Source: Sthenelais limicola
Taxonomy: Eukaryota > Annelida > Polychaeta > Phyllodocida > Sigalionidae
DNA: 64,000 nucleotides
Assembly (NCBI GenBank): GCA_942159475.1
Contig: OW804094.1
Location: 20,193,067-20,257,066 of the forward strand
Reading direction: 5' to 3'
Shown here: piece by piece, positions 42,744 through 54,008 of the stretch
How positions within the stretch are numbered: position 1 is the first letter of the stretch
How the letters are laid out: each line of letters opens with the position of its first letter
Notes under the pieces: generated by a model
Told to the model about the DNA's origin: nothing
What the model saw: the letters and a program-made list of their open reading frames with translations, nothing else
Databases searched by the model: none
Made by a program: the position numbers and the translations under genes

Positions 42744-45252
42744 CTACTGGTCGAAGTCCTGGTAGTTTAGATCCTGCTTTAACCACTCGACCTGTACTCT
42801 TTCTCCATTCGGATATACTAGCACTAGAACGATTGCGGTGCACGGATTGTTAATAATTTTCTCTAACACTGCAGATTGCTTTCTGCTGACCTTAACCTCC
42901 TCTTTTACTTCGAACTTCTTGTTTACACCCCAGCATCTGAGGACAAAACGGCCCTTCCAGCTGAGATAGAGGGTATTAGCCAGACACCAGTTCGATTCGA
43001 GCTTCTTGGTGAGGAGGATGGGGGCTCTGGTTCCAGTGATGCAGTTCACCTCGTAAGCTATTTGCTGCAACCGAATGGAGACTGCCTCGTCTTTCCACTG
43101 GAATTTCAAGGTAAGCCACGCACAATCGGGGCAACCTTCCTCGGAGGTGCAGCAGGCTCTACACAGGCAACACTTCAGCATACGGTGCCTAATGCAGCCG
43201 CAGTGCTTCCAAATAAGTCTAAGAATGAAAAATACCACTACAACTGCCAAGATGATGGTGGCCCAGTCTGTGTGGTCCATCTCTTCGATCCGGAATCTGG
43301 GCATCTTGCTCTCCCTAACCTCCAACGCTGGTTCTCTGTCGAAGTCGTGGATCCGGTATGGTTCCAACTTCAGGCGAGTCAGGTTGAGAGAGTGGGCTTG
43401 GGGAAGCACGCAGAGAAAGCCAAAGTACCTGTTTAATTTAATTAAAATGGTCAATGCCACTGCTAAAGCTAACGTAGATATAATAAGAGATGTCCATACG
43501 ATCGGTGAAATTGTATTCAAGTGATCGTAGGTCAGGTGAAGCTTTTTCCATTTAGATAACTGCTTAGTATCGTCATTCAATAATTCATTAGCCATTTGGA
43601 TTACGTTTAGGCCGCCGTCAAGAATTTCGTCCGGCACTTTTTCAAAAGCTTTTCTCAATTCTGCTCCTGTAGGAAGGTCTAATTGAATGACTTGGTTATG
43701 CATGGAACTAGCTTCAAGTTCTCCAATATTCAGTTTAAATGCTATTGCCACTGGTAAATTGAAACCTGCTTTTACTGCTAGAGTAAATTTATCCTCCTCA
43801 CATCCGAAAGTTTTAGCCGCTATATTAGCATATCTTAGTTGGATTTCACATCCACATGGTAGTGATACGACTGAAAAAACTGACAATTTCAAGGTTTTAC
43901 TAGGCTGTCCTCTACATGAGACCATACCTGTATCGCCTCTGTTAATCAGTATATGCTTATCATTTTCCAAAGGTATGTGAGTCTGAGGAATAGCAAGGGT
44001 CAAAAAACTTTTGAAATGGCATAGCTTCATAATAGCAACATTGTTCCCTGCGAACAGAGAAATCAGACATGTAGGTTTCTGAACAGACGATTCCATAATA
44101 TTCTTAGTACAAAAATGGCTCGAATAATCAAGTTTACAAATTTCCTGCACATCTCTATCCATTTCTATAAAATACTGCTTATCGTCGCTTAGGGCTAACA
44201 GTTGATTATCACCTTCCTGTAACAAGGTGTACCCGTAAGGATCGTGTAAATGAGCATGTATAGGGATAGGGAAAATTACTGGTCTGTAAATTGTATATCT
44301 GTTCGGCGCATAGGAATATTTAATCGCGATCTGAATTGTCAACAAGTTATCGTGAAAAGTTGATTCTCCATTCATAATAAGATCCTAGAGGTACAGCGTT
44401 GGTAGAATGTTTTCTGATGTTAATGGTCAATCTTTCTACCGCTTTTTCTAGCTTTTCTTTTGATAATACCGACAGTGGAAGATAAGAATCTGCCACAGAG
44501 TCGAGGGTATTAAGCAACACGAGGGCCCCTTGCCTATACTGTAACTGGGAGGCCACGTTGGCTAGTTGTTCGCTTGCTGCAATTGTACTGGCGAAGTTCT
44601 TACTAGAGAAATTGAATTTATCGTCCAAATCGTTTACGATTTTAACTAGATCGTTGTCTAATTTTTCAAAATCGTCTACCGCTTCTGCTCTTAGAGAATA
44701 TAGTGATTTGGCTACCAAATGGGCATTGATTGCATTAGCTCTTAGTATGCGGTCCCGTTTAATATCATCTAACTTAGTTTTTCTCATAGTGTCGATAAGA
44801 TCATTCATGTCTGAAGTAATTACTTCGAATTCTGGCTCAGTGGCTGTTCCTACTGCTCTGTTCAACATATTGCCTATAAACTGAAATCCTCTCCGTTTAG
44901 CTCTTGCGTCTTTAACATTGAACCCTTCTAACAGGGCGGAAATTCTACCGTAAGTTTTATTATTGGCTTCCCCCACTATTGCTTGCAAACCCGCCAAGTC
45001 GGCGTAGAAACGGTTATAGTAGTCTAGGGCCGATTCAAATGGCTCGTCTATAGGGCAAGGTTTCGGAACCGTTAAGGGGATCTGTATTTTGATGAATTGA
45101 ATATTGGTTCTAGTATCCAGTTTGTGCCTCAATCTTTTGAACACAATGCCATAGTTCTGCCTAAGGATTTCTTCTGAGTGGACGGTGTATACCGTCAATA
45201 AAACCCTGAACGGAATAGAAAAGTATTTTGATATAGTTCTAAAGTCCATCAA
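42744..45252 (-). pseudogene. env: Envelope glycoprotein gene, split by a frame change
   Basis: The first frame (45252-44347) has an N-terminal hydrophobic segment, Cys residues, and a furin-type site (DARAKRRG at about 44905) followed by a Gly/Ala-containing fusion-peptide-like stretch, then long helices. The second frame (from about 44380 to 42744) continues the ectodomain with many Cys, a transmembrane segment (VWTSLIISTLALAVALTILI), and then a second hydrophobic segment (WATIILAVVVVFFILRLIW) followed by a Cys-rich and about 130-residue C-terminal part. The two frames overlap near 44350-44378 and differ by one base, so a small indel or assembly error breaks the gene. The class is the baculovirus-F/errantivirus type of fusion protein. 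Confidence 0.8.
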
Positions 45253-46154
45253 CCGAACAACTGGGAAATCTTGCTAATCATTGAATAATCCGATGCAAAA
45301 ATACATTCAAAACAGTGTGCGCCGTTAGGAAAATTTACTTACCACCAAAATATGGTGAATTTGTCCATGTTGATAGAAGTTCGTATTTGATTCCAGATGA
45401 CAAAGTCAGGTGCAGCTCTTACTAGCTACGCTTCTAAGATGGAAGTGCTGTACTTAGGGTTAGCGTCTCCCCTCGTCAGAGTTGACCTAAGTAGGGGTGT
45501 GGCTTGACCAAGTGGTACGACCAATGGCAGTGGTTCGCACCTCTTTAAGCGTTAGTCCTAGGTGCAAAGCCTAGCTAACTTATGGTGACACCAGCCCCTC
45601 CCAAGTGTAAGTACCCACGCAACCTCCCTAAAATCCTGTTTGCATGCTTTATCTTTTGTGTACAAGCTTCTCGCCGGCCACCTGCTACATGTGATAGTAG
45701 TCCAGGCTCACTGTACTAATCCTATAGACAAGGGTTTAATTTCCAACTGTTGGCTGGTAATTATTTAAACATGAAAGGCTATAACTTGGCTTTTGTGAGC
45801 GTCTAGCGTGGGGACGCTTTAGTAAGACAATGGGGCTTAGTTGGCGTCCTAGTCCCGCTTGAATTCTGTTATATCCCCCCGTATGGGTAATCTTCCGAAA
45901 AGGTAATTCCTTAAGCTTTTGGAGAACGTTTATTTGTTCCCTCGGCAAGGAATTTTTAACTAAAGCTAATAGTGTTAGTAATAAAGAGTCCTGAAAAGGC
46001 TTAGCTAAACAGAAATAGGAACTTGTTTCTACCTGTCTTTGTTAAAAATAAAAACGGCGTGGACAAGTTTCCTGAGAGAGAAATAAAAAACAAAAACAAG
46101 GGTAAGGCAAACTTGAAAGAAAGAACAAATGGGTATTGGGCTTACATCAGGATC
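45253..46154. other. Retroelement env leader / intergenic region
   Basis: About 0.9 kb between env and the small ORF with no supported gene. A 70-codon minus ORF (45948-45736) lacks an ATG start and has no family features. Splice signals for an env message should lie in or near this region but I cannot choose one. Confidence 0.4.
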
Positions 46155-46433
46155 CTAGATTATCTTAATCTTGTGTGAGTCTTTCAGCAATGCACAGTCC
46201 TCCACTACCGGTAATGATAGTGAAAATCCTTTTTTATCGTTTGTTTCGGCTAATTCAGTGTCCCAATCTTCGCCTAACCAAACTGATGGGTCTGAGGCGG
46301 GTGTTTTGGTAGCCTGGGTATTATCCTTAATATTATACCAATAGTTTTCCACAAAGTTCTTAGTGATAGCCTCCAAGAGAATTTCTTCCTTCTCCTGTTC
46401 TGAAAGATTTCTCTGGGCTGTGGTTATGGCCAT
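46155..46433 (-). CDS. Small accessory ORF between pol and env
   Basis: 92 residues from an ATG at 46433. The N-terminus is helical and acidic (LSEQEKEEILLEAITKNF), and the middle is 'SVWLGEDWDTELAE'. No known domain. The position between pol and env matches where complex retroelements often carry accessory genes; whether it is translated is unknown. Confidence 0.45.
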   Translation of the reverse strand: MAITTAQRNLSEQEKEEILLEAITKNFVENYWYNIKDNTQATKTPASDPSVWLGEDWDTELAETNDKKGFSLSLPVVEDCALLKDSHKIKII

Positions 46434-46751
46434 GATAGCGGATAGAAAATTTTTGTGGAAATTGGCTCAAGTGTCTACTTCGAAATATCTTTTGCAAGTG
46501 AGGGTCTAAGGCTTTTCCCCGTGCTTAAATATTTTTCAGCATGCACCTAGAAACAACACTTTTATTCGATAAAGCTTTCTTGGTTCATAATTGGCCAAGC
46601 ATTGGCTTTTTAGATAATTTAGGTGTGGCCTCACAAGCTTGTCGCGCAGCTTGCGCGACTCTTGTTATGTCTGTCGGCCGTTTGGACATGTGAAGAAAAG
46701 GCTTTATTCTTGTGAAAACATTCTAAGAACCCACACTGGCGATTTAGACGT

Positions 46752-49700
46752 CTAAGCCTCCTGCAAGCTTTCCCATTCTTCTTCAGAAATATTTATGTTA
46801 GGGTTATTAAGTAAATCTCTATTTAAGTCTGGGTTCAACGGTTTTACGTGGGCTATGTGTACCGGCCTTGGTACATCTTTGTTTTCTCTCAGATTTCTTA
46901 ACATGAGGGAAGTGGGGCTTTTGTTAGCTGTAATTAAAAATGGTCCAGCATAGCTTTTCTGAAGCTTTTTGCTGGTGCTTGGGTCCAACAAACGATGTAT
47001 TTTTACATAGACAATGGTCCCTGGGCTCAACTCTTTTGTGTTAACCTTTTGGTCGTACCTTTCTTTGGCATTTTTCTGGGAATTTTCCAGATTACTGCTA
47101 GCTTTTAACGCTGCTTGTTTCTGGACCTTAACTATATTTGTTAACGATTCTAAAACCGTTCTTGGGGTATTTGGTCCAGCTAAAGCTGCGTCTGGCGGGC
47201 TTCTTGCTAGTCTGCCGGTTGCTAGAATAAAAGGGCTGTAACCTAGGCTATATGAGTCGGTATTATTTAATGCAAAAACTACCGAATTTAGGTATTTATC
47301 CCAATCTCGTTGATTAGCTGAGACAAAAGCTTTCAGGTGTTCCACTATCACTCCATTCGCTTTTTCCACTAAACCTTGGCAAGCTGGGTTGTATCCGCTG
47401 CCAAAAACCTGTTTAATTCCCATAGATTTACAAAATTCTGCGAATTCTAAGCTTTTGAAACAGGGCCCATTATCGCTATGGAGCACTTCTGGTACCCCCA
47501 CGTTACAAATGACTTTCTCATAGAACTCATGTTTAAGGTGAGAAGAGTCAATTGACTTGGTTGGCCATGCAAAAACGAATCTGCTCATATAATCGCAACA
47601 AACCTGTATATAACGATTTCCCGATGAGGTCTGAGTGATAGGTCCCACGCTATCTATAACCATGTGTGCGAAAGGGTAGGGAGATTGTTCTCTGATAGTC
47701 ATGGGAGGTTTGATGGGGTGCCTCATTTTTTTAATTTTTAGGCAAGTATCACAAGCTCCCACGAATTGTATAATGTCCCTGGACATCCTAGGCCAATAAT
47801 ACCTTGCTTGGGCTAGTTTTAAGAGTTTCGTTGACCCTACATGTCCTCCTAAAGGTCTGCAATGCAAGATGGTTAACAATTGTTTAACGTACTCTTTGGG
47901 CACTACTAATTGGATTTCATAGGGGTCAGATTTAACTCTTTTTGGCAGTCTGTATAAGACGTCCTCGTCCAAGAAAAAACTATCGTTTGTTAACAATATT
48001 TCCTTCTGTCGTTTTTCGCACTCTGGAATAACGTTAGATTCTAGGTATTCCATCATTTCTGAACAGAAAACATCCTCCCTCTGTAAAGTTCTAATTTCGT
48101 TTTTACTGAGTGGATTTAAAGCTAAAATGTCTCCTCCATATAGCTCTATGTCTCTATTGCGGTTTACCTTTTTGTAGTGCAAAGCTTTCTTTTTCTTTTC
48201 AGCCCTAGTTTCCACCGCAGAACAGCTGGCCTGAGTTTCTTCTCCTGAGAAATCTTCCACGATTTCTTTTTCGCCGGCTTGATTCGACAACAAGATGGAT
48301 CTGTGTTTGTATTTTATGGTTGGATAATTTTCACAGAGTTCATTTTCCTCGAAGGGTTTTACAGCATTTACAGGATTAAAAGAAACGTGTTTTTCTTCTC
48401 TTGACACATGCTCTGGTATAATAACTTTGTGGACGTAGTCTCTTCTCGAAAGAGCGTCAGCTACTGAATTTAGTGTACCTTTCAGATGGTAAATGTCGTA
48501 ATCGAAACGATTAAAAAATTCAAGGTATCTAGCCATCCTACCAGTTAAGTTTTGCTTTGATTTCAAGGCTAAAAGAGCAGCGTGATCGGTCAAGATAGTA
48601 AATTTTGTGCCATGCACGTAATGACCAAACTTTTCCAAGGCGAATTTAATTGATAAAAGTTCACGATCAGTTGTGCTGTAGGAAACCTCGGCTGAGTTTA
48701 ATGATCTGCCAGCAAAAGCAATGGGCCTTAGCATGTTCTTTTCATGTTCTTGAGCGATGCAGGCCCCTAAACCGAATTGACTTGCATCTGAGGAGATAAT
48801 GAAACGCTTAGAATAATCTGGGTAACGCAAGGTAACCTTCCTGCAAATCAATTCCTTAATAAGCTCGAACGATTTCTCACAGTCGTTATCCCAGACAAAC
48901 TTAATTCTCGCCTTAGTTAGCTTGTACAAAGGATGCATAATCTCGCTGAAATTTGGGATAAAACTTCTGTAATAATTTGCCAATCCATTAAAAGCTCTCA
49001 GGTCTTTGATATTTTTGGGTCTAGGATAAGATCTTATGGGTTCGATCTTTTCTGGGTCTGGGGAAATACCTTTGCCGTCTACCATGAATCCTAAAAATGG
49101 GACTTTCGACACGCCAAATACACATTTCTCACCCTTGAATTTGATATCTGCTTCCCTGAAAATTTTGAATAATTTTTCCAGGTCGCGAATGTGTTGACTC
49201 CAGGAATCGTTTGCTATCAAGATATCGTCGATGTAGAACACGGCCGAGTTCAAGTCCTCCAGTAAGGTATCTACCACCCCGTGGAAAGCTCTAGGGCAAG
49301 TTTTTAGACCCATTGGCATAACTTTATAAATGTAATTACCGTATGGAGTTGCAAAACCTGTTAGTTTTTCGTCACCTTTGCGGATTGGGACCTGATGGAA
49401 GCCAGAATGACAGTCTAGCTTAGAAAAATACTTTCCCCCAATTTCTCCCACCTTTTCCAGCGTTTCCTCTGCTGAGGGGAACAGTTTACTTTGTTCCTTT
49501 ATCTGGGAATTCAGGAAACGAAAGTCTATGACCAACCTATAGGAACGATTATTCTGTTTAGAACCAGGCTTTTCTACTAGAAAAGCTGGTGAAGTAAATT
49601 CCAGAATTTCGTCTGTCTTTTCTATGATACCTTGGGCTTCCTGTTCGTCCAACGCTTTTTTCATTTCCTTTCTAATGACAGGATTAACACGATACGTTTT

Positions 49701-50713
49701 AAATTGTTTTGCTTGATAATTATCTTTCAATTCTATGGGATGTTGATATTTAGTTGTTCTACCTAACTTTTTATCACTACCCACGAACAGATCTTCATAA
49801 GCGTTCAACAATTTTCCCAAATCTGTCTTTTGGCAGTCAGTCAAATCTTTACCAATGGTTTTAGATAGATCAAAAAGCTCTGACACGTTTTTGTTTTCCG
49901 CATCGACTGAATTTAGGTTGCTATCAATCTTTACAAAATCGCTTTCCTGACGAACTGAATAGACTCCCACCAAAGAACCTTTTGGTATAACCAGTCGTTT
50001 ACCTGAACCATTGAACACACACATATTAATCCTATTACTTGGCCCTTTTGGCTTCGTTAGAACTCTTTTTACCAAATATTTCACTGGTTTTTTCCTTCTT
50101 AAATTGTCAGTGACTCCTATCGTATGGTTTAAACTCTCGTGCGAGACTACATAATTAGAACAGATCAATTCTGATCTTGGTTCTACTATATACTTCTTAG
50201 CAGCTCTTATGGAGTATACCCTTTTGTATAGGTCGTAGTCGATTTTAGCTCGGTATTTCTTCAAGAAATCAACCCCTAAGATTAAAGATCTTTTTAGTTT
50301 AGGCACCACTATGAAAGTGTTTTTGAATTTTGTACCGTCTATCTCAAAAGAAAACCTAACCTTTTTTCTAGCTGACTGCGCCGAGCCATCGGCTATGTAA
50401 ACCTTTACATGACAATTTTGTGCGTTCATATTCTTCAACTTGGCCTTCAAGGCTTTGAAAAATCTTGCTGAAATGAAAGAGAGATTAGCTCCCGTGTCTA
50501 TTAGCACAGGGAATTTATAATCCTGAATTTTTACCGCAATACAACCTTTGCTGACATTCAATATTATAGGATCTCCCTTACCGTTTTTCAGTTCCAAGTG
50601 GCCGTCCAGGTCATGTTCGTCGTCATCTTCTAGATCGATGGGCGTTTCTGTGATCGTCTCCGTGATCGGTTCATCTGTACGACAACAATTGCTCCCATTG
50701 CTGCCGTCGACTA
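46752..50713 (-). CDS. pol: Pol polyprotein: protease, reverse transcriptase, RNase H, integrase
   Basis: The open frame reaches back to the gag stop, so the nominal start at 50597 is only the first alternative start codon. Domains in order: aspartic protease (LIDTGANLSFIS), reverse transcriptase (YIDDILIA at the catalytic site), RNase H (ISSDASQFGLGACIAQ), integrase zinc finger (HVG...CDTCLKIK), and the catalytic core (VIDSVGPI, HSDNGPCFK, QGLVEKANG), then a GPF-type C-terminus (YAGPFLIT). This order, with integrase last, is Ty3/gypsy. No internal stop. Expression probably uses a -1 frameshift at the gag end. Confidence 0.93.
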
Positions 50714-50720
50714 GTTTAAC
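50711..50720 (-). promoter_or_regulatory. -1 ribosomal frameshift site GTTAAAC followed by the gag stop
   Basis: On the coding strand the gag frame reads TTA AAC TAG, preceded by G, giving the slippery heptamer G-TTA-AAC immediately before the stop. The -1 frame is open from there into pol. GTTAAAC is a known class of slippery site. I did not identify a downstream pseudoknot. Confidence 0.7.
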
Positions 50721-53188
50721 TTCACTGTATGAGGAGTCGGTGGGCGGTATTGGTTTTTACCGTCCTTCGACGAATTCCTGCTTGATGGATTCGATTTCCT
50801 CTCCTTGGAACGACCCCTCTCCTTGGATTCTTTAGACGACGATCTAGATTTATCTGAAGAAATTGTAGAGGTTGTATCTGTAGATCTGCCTCTGCTTGAT
50901 GATCTTGGCCTCTGTTGGTAGGGTAAATTACCATATGGGAATTGATTCATTCCATACGGCGGGGGTTGTGGTGCATAATAGGGGTTTGGTTGGTAGGGCT
51001 GTTGGAATTGTTGCTGGTAAGGCTGTTGATATGAATGTTGCTGGTAAGGCTGTTGATATGACTGTTGCTGGTAAGGCTGTTGATATGACTGTTGGTACAT
51101 AGGTTGCTGGAAAGATTGTTGGAAATTTTGACCCTGAAAGAATTGTGGCTGGGGTGGGTAAGCATATCTTTCCTTGCTTCTTCCACGACTTTCGCTTGCT
51201 TTCTCACGTTCTCTGCTCTTTGATCTGTCTTTCCTCTCCTCTTTCTTAGGGAAATCTTGCTTCTGATCTGTATTCTTGGCGCTAGCCAACTCGAAAATTT
51301 CTGATCTGCTTTCGTTCTTATATACCTCCATATTCAATTCAATCTGTCGTGCTGTCTCACAGGCTTCATCCAATGTTCTTGGCCTTTTTGATAACACTAA
51401 TTTTCTCAGGTTTTTCTTCAAGCCATTGACGTATAGCTTCACTTTGACCATTTCTGAGATAGGGGCCCTATTCAACATGATTTTCTTGTCCCTTTCATAT
51501 GCTCTCACATCTTCCTCCTCTTCTTGCATTCTCATAGCGAAATCCTTCGCGCTTTCATCATAGTCTAGCTGTTCAAACTTCTTAATAAAAGCTCGTTTGA
51601 ATGTATCAAAATTTATCTCGTGCATTACCGATTTATACTGATCGTAGAAGCATTCAGCGTCTCCTGATAGGAATTTTAAAACGCCTGTGCTTTTCAGTTC
51701 CTCATCGACTCTCATTGCGTTAGCATATGCTTCATAATCGTTGAGGAATTTTTCTGCTGACACCAGAGCAGTAGGGTGCGAGAAACTATTCGGTGGAATC
51801 GCAAACAGCTTTCGTGTGCCCCCATCGTTTGGCGTAATCGGGGCAGTGTTAAGTTGGTTGATATCTCCGATCTTTCCTATCATGCGATCCATCACTTCAG
51901 CCACATTTAATTGTACTGCCTCTTGGTATTGATTAGCATTGTCTGATGTGATACATTGTTTATCTAAAATTGCTTGTTGCTGCAAATTGTTCTTTTCGAT
52001 TAATTTTTCCTGATTTTGGTTCATTTTTTCTATCATTTGAGTCAGAGTAGCTATAAGTATTACCGTGTCTGGGTCCTTAGCTGGTGGAGGTGGGGGTGTT
52101 GGTGGTGTAGGATTGAAACTGTTATAGGCTTGCATCATTTGCATGAAACGAAACATTTCCTGATTTGGGTTAAATCCTCCCATTTTTCCCCCATCGTACA
52201 TATCACCTCCAGTTGGATTTTGTGGGAATTGTCCATAATATTCCATTGGGTTAGCTTGAGGATAATTGTTTATATTCGGTTTCACTTCGCCAAAAGCTTG
52301 TTCTTTTGCTTTTGCCTTTTTCCTAGCTTGGGCCTGCGCGTCAGCTTGGGCCTGGGCGTGGGCTTGGGCACGCTGCTTTGCTTGTTGTTGGGCCTGGGCA
52401 TCGGCTTGTGCTTGGGCACGCTGCTTTGCCTGTTGTTGGGCCTGGGCGTCGGCTTGTGCTTGGGCACGCTGCTTGGCTTGTAGCTGGGCTTGGGCTTGGG
52501 CGTCTGCTTGTGCTTGGGCACGAGTTTGAGCTTCTTGCTGTTCTTTTTGTTTCTGAGCAGCTAATTTCTGTGCCCTTTCTCGTTCTTCATTCTCACCCAT
52601 AGCTGTAATTAATTGTTGCTTTCTGACTTTTTCTTGATCTATTCGAAGTTGTTTAACCTCGTTAAATTGCCTGTTCTTCTCTATTTCCTGTGCTAGTTCT
52701 GCTGCCTCTGCTTTTAACTTTTGCTGCTTCAACTTTTCCTGATTCAGGGTATCGGCTAGCTCCTTTTGCCGTCTTTCTTCCCCTTTTTCCAGGTCTGCTA
52801 GGGCTTTAAAGTCGTACAAACCAGAGAAACGTTCAGTAGTATCAGCCAGGGTGCTATCTGTAGATGAAGAGCTATCCGATTCTCTAGCAGATCGGTAGGC
52901 AATGAAGCTATCGTCCTGAGAATAGGTAGGAATTGTAGTTGGTTTGTTCCCACCTTTCCTCAAAAATTCCACTAAATCGTCCTTTTGTTGCTGTATAGAA
53001 GTCTTGAAAACTGGAGAATACACGTCTGAATCCGAATGTGGTTCTACTTCTGATTCTGACGAATGTTGAGGTGTAATATTTCTCCTAATCGGTGTACGTT
53101 TAGTGGCCCATAGTCCAAGCTGTTTCCTATAGTCGGAAACTCCCTTGTAGTTTGGGTTGCTAATTCTATTGGATCGTTTGGGTAACAT
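50711..53188 (-). CDS. gag: Gag polyprotein
   Basis: 825 residues from ATG 53188. The N-terminus is charged with a Ser-rich segment, then a long coiled coil with Ala/Gln-rich heptad-like repeats (QAQADAQAQ units, about 52330-52520). Next come a capsid-like region (FKRAFIKKFEQLDYDESA; APISEMVKVKLYVNGL) and a Tyr/Gln-rich repetitive tract (QQPYQQ units) with an Arg/Ser-rich C-terminus. There is no CCHC zinc knuckle; the basic and RS-rich tail could replace it in RNA binding. Confidence 0.88.
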   Translation of the reverse strand: MLPKRSNRISNPNYKGVSDYRKQLGLWATKRTPIRRNITPQHSSESEVEPHSDSDVYSPVFKTSIQQQKDDLVEFLRKGGNKPTTIPTYSQDDSFIAYRSARESDSSSSTDSTLADTTERFSGLYDFKALADLEKGEERRQKELADTLNQEKLKQQKLKAEAAELAQEIEKNRQFNEVKQLRIDQEKVRKQQLITAMGENEERERAQKLAAQKQKEQQEAQTRAQAQADAQAQAQLQAKQRAQAQADAQAQQQAKQRAQAQADAQAQQQAKQRAQAHAQAQADAQAQARKKAKAKEQAFGEVKPNINNYPQANPMEYYGQFPQNPTGGDMYDGGKMGGFNPNQEMFRFMQMMQAYNSFNPTPPTPPPPPAKDPDTVILIATLTQMIEKMNQNQEKLIEKNNLQQQAILDKQCITSDNANQYQEAVQLNVAEVMDRMIGKIGDINQLNTAPITPNDGGTRKLFAIPPNSFSHPTALVSAEKFLNDYEAYANAMRVDEELKSTGVLKFLSGDAECFYDQYKSVMHEINFDTFKRAFIKKFEQLDYDESAKDFAMRMQEEEEDVRAYERDKKIMLNRAPISEMVKVKLYVNGLKKNLRKLVLSKRPRTLDEACETARQIELNMEVYKNESRSEIFELASAKNTDQKQDFPKKEERKDRSKSREREKASESRGRSKERYAYPPQPQFFQGQNFQQSFQQPMYQQSYQQPYQQQSYQQPYQQHSYQQPYQQQFQQPYQPNPYYAPQPPPYGMNQFPYGNLPYQQRPRSSSRGRSTDTTSTISSDKSRSSSKESKERGRSKERKSNPSSRNSSKDGKNQYRPPTPHTVKLN

Positions 53189-53268
53189 GGTACATTTTGG
53201 TAAAATTAAAATGTCCAGTTAAATTAACTTTTTAAAAGTTTTTAGGAACGTTTAGGTTCTCCACCAGA

Positions 53269-53504
53269 TGTTATGTTATAGGGAGCGATGGAATAAGAAG
53301 GTCCGTTCACAGCAATGACTATTATAAGAGTGTTTATTAGACTGCGTTGGTGGGTGACGCGGGGGTCACCCACGTGACTGGGCACGCAGGCCTGTCACTA
53401 GGTGAGAGGGGGGTTACTACCCAATACATACATACATGTCGATAATACAAGAGTAATATATAATAAAGGCATAAAATAAAGTAGTAGTAAACCTATACAT
53501 AGCA
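53269..53504 (-). repeat. 5' LTR (right on + strand), 236 bp
   Basis: By eye identical over its whole length to 40555-40790. On the coding strand it is followed after two bases by TGGTGGAGAACC, which begins with TGG as a primer-binding site should; I cannot name the tRNA. Confidence 0.93.
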
Positions 53505-53508
53505 ATGG

Positions 53509-53935
53509 GGAGAGAGAGGTAAAAGTGAAATGGGTTGGGTGGCCTGATAAATTTTGTTCATGGCTGCTAGCCAGCGAGGTAAGGGATTTAAGACCTGATG
53601 GGGTTGCAGAACAAGATGGGGGAGGGGAGCATGATGTTCAGCAGAGGAGGGGAGGAAGGCGAGGGAGAGCAAGGGGGAGGGGGGTTAGAGGGCGTAGAGG
53701 GAGGCGAGGGCAGCAAAACGGAGATAATGAAAATAGGGAAGGAGGAGTTGGGGGGCAGAGAGAGGTGGGGAGGGGGGTTGGAGAACGTAGGCGAAGACAA
53801 GCACGCGAAAATATTCAAGAAGAAGACGTGCGAGGCGAAAGGAGAATATTGCCTAGAAGAGCTGTTCGAGATAGAGTTGAAAGAGAACGTGGGAATAATG
53901 ATGGAAGGCGACGTAGGGGAAGAAGAGCAGCGTAG
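53509..53935 (+). pseudogene. int: Polinton integrase, C-terminal part: chromodomain end and RG-rich tail
   Basis: Directly after the right target duplication the Polinton integrase frame resumes, in phase with 40554. The first 20 or so codons give the second half of a chromodomain (KWVGWPDKFCSWLLASEV), matching the 'W-x-G-W-P...W' core that binds methylated histone tails. An Arg/Gly-rich tail of about 110 residues (GRARGRGVRGRRGRRGQ and similar) follows. The chromodomain could guide target choice. As it stands, the piece is separated from the catalytic part by 12.95 kb. Confidence 0.85.
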
Positions 53936-54008
53936 GGTGGGAAAGTGTATTTATACAAACTCACAACTTTAATCGTCGCACTTGGAAGTAGTCAAACAGG
54001 CGGTAATC

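Larger units (their letters stand above)
40555..53504 (-). mobile_element. 12.95-kb Ty3/gypsy-type LTR retroelement with env (endogenous retrovirus-like)
   Basis: Flanked by 236-bp LTRs and a 4-bp duplication ATGG (40551-40554 and 53505-53508). On the minus strand the order is 5' LTR, gag, pol (protease, RT, RNase H, integrase), a small ORF, env split in two frames, about 1.95 kb without genes, polypurine tract, 3' LTR. The 4-bp target site, pol order and baculovirus-F-type env point to the errantivirus-like side of Ty3/gypsy. LTRs are identical by eye, so insertion is recent. It sits inside the Polinton integrase gene, opposite in orientation. Confidence 0.93.

Noticed and set aside
42876..43524. 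Long plus-strand ORFs opposite env
   Set aside because: They are antisense shadows of the env frame, which has clear transmembrane and Cys features on the minus strand.
45736..45948. 70-codon ORF between env and the small accessory ORF
   Set aside because: No ATG start and no recognisable features.
52016..52602. Plus-strand ORFs rich in Leu/Gly or Ala/Trp opposite gag
   Set aside because: They are shadows of the Ala/Gln-rich coiled-coil repeats of gag.
53588..53972. Alternative frames across the integrase tail
   Set aside because: Purine-rich RG-coding DNA keeps other frames open; only the frame in phase with the chromodomain is supported.
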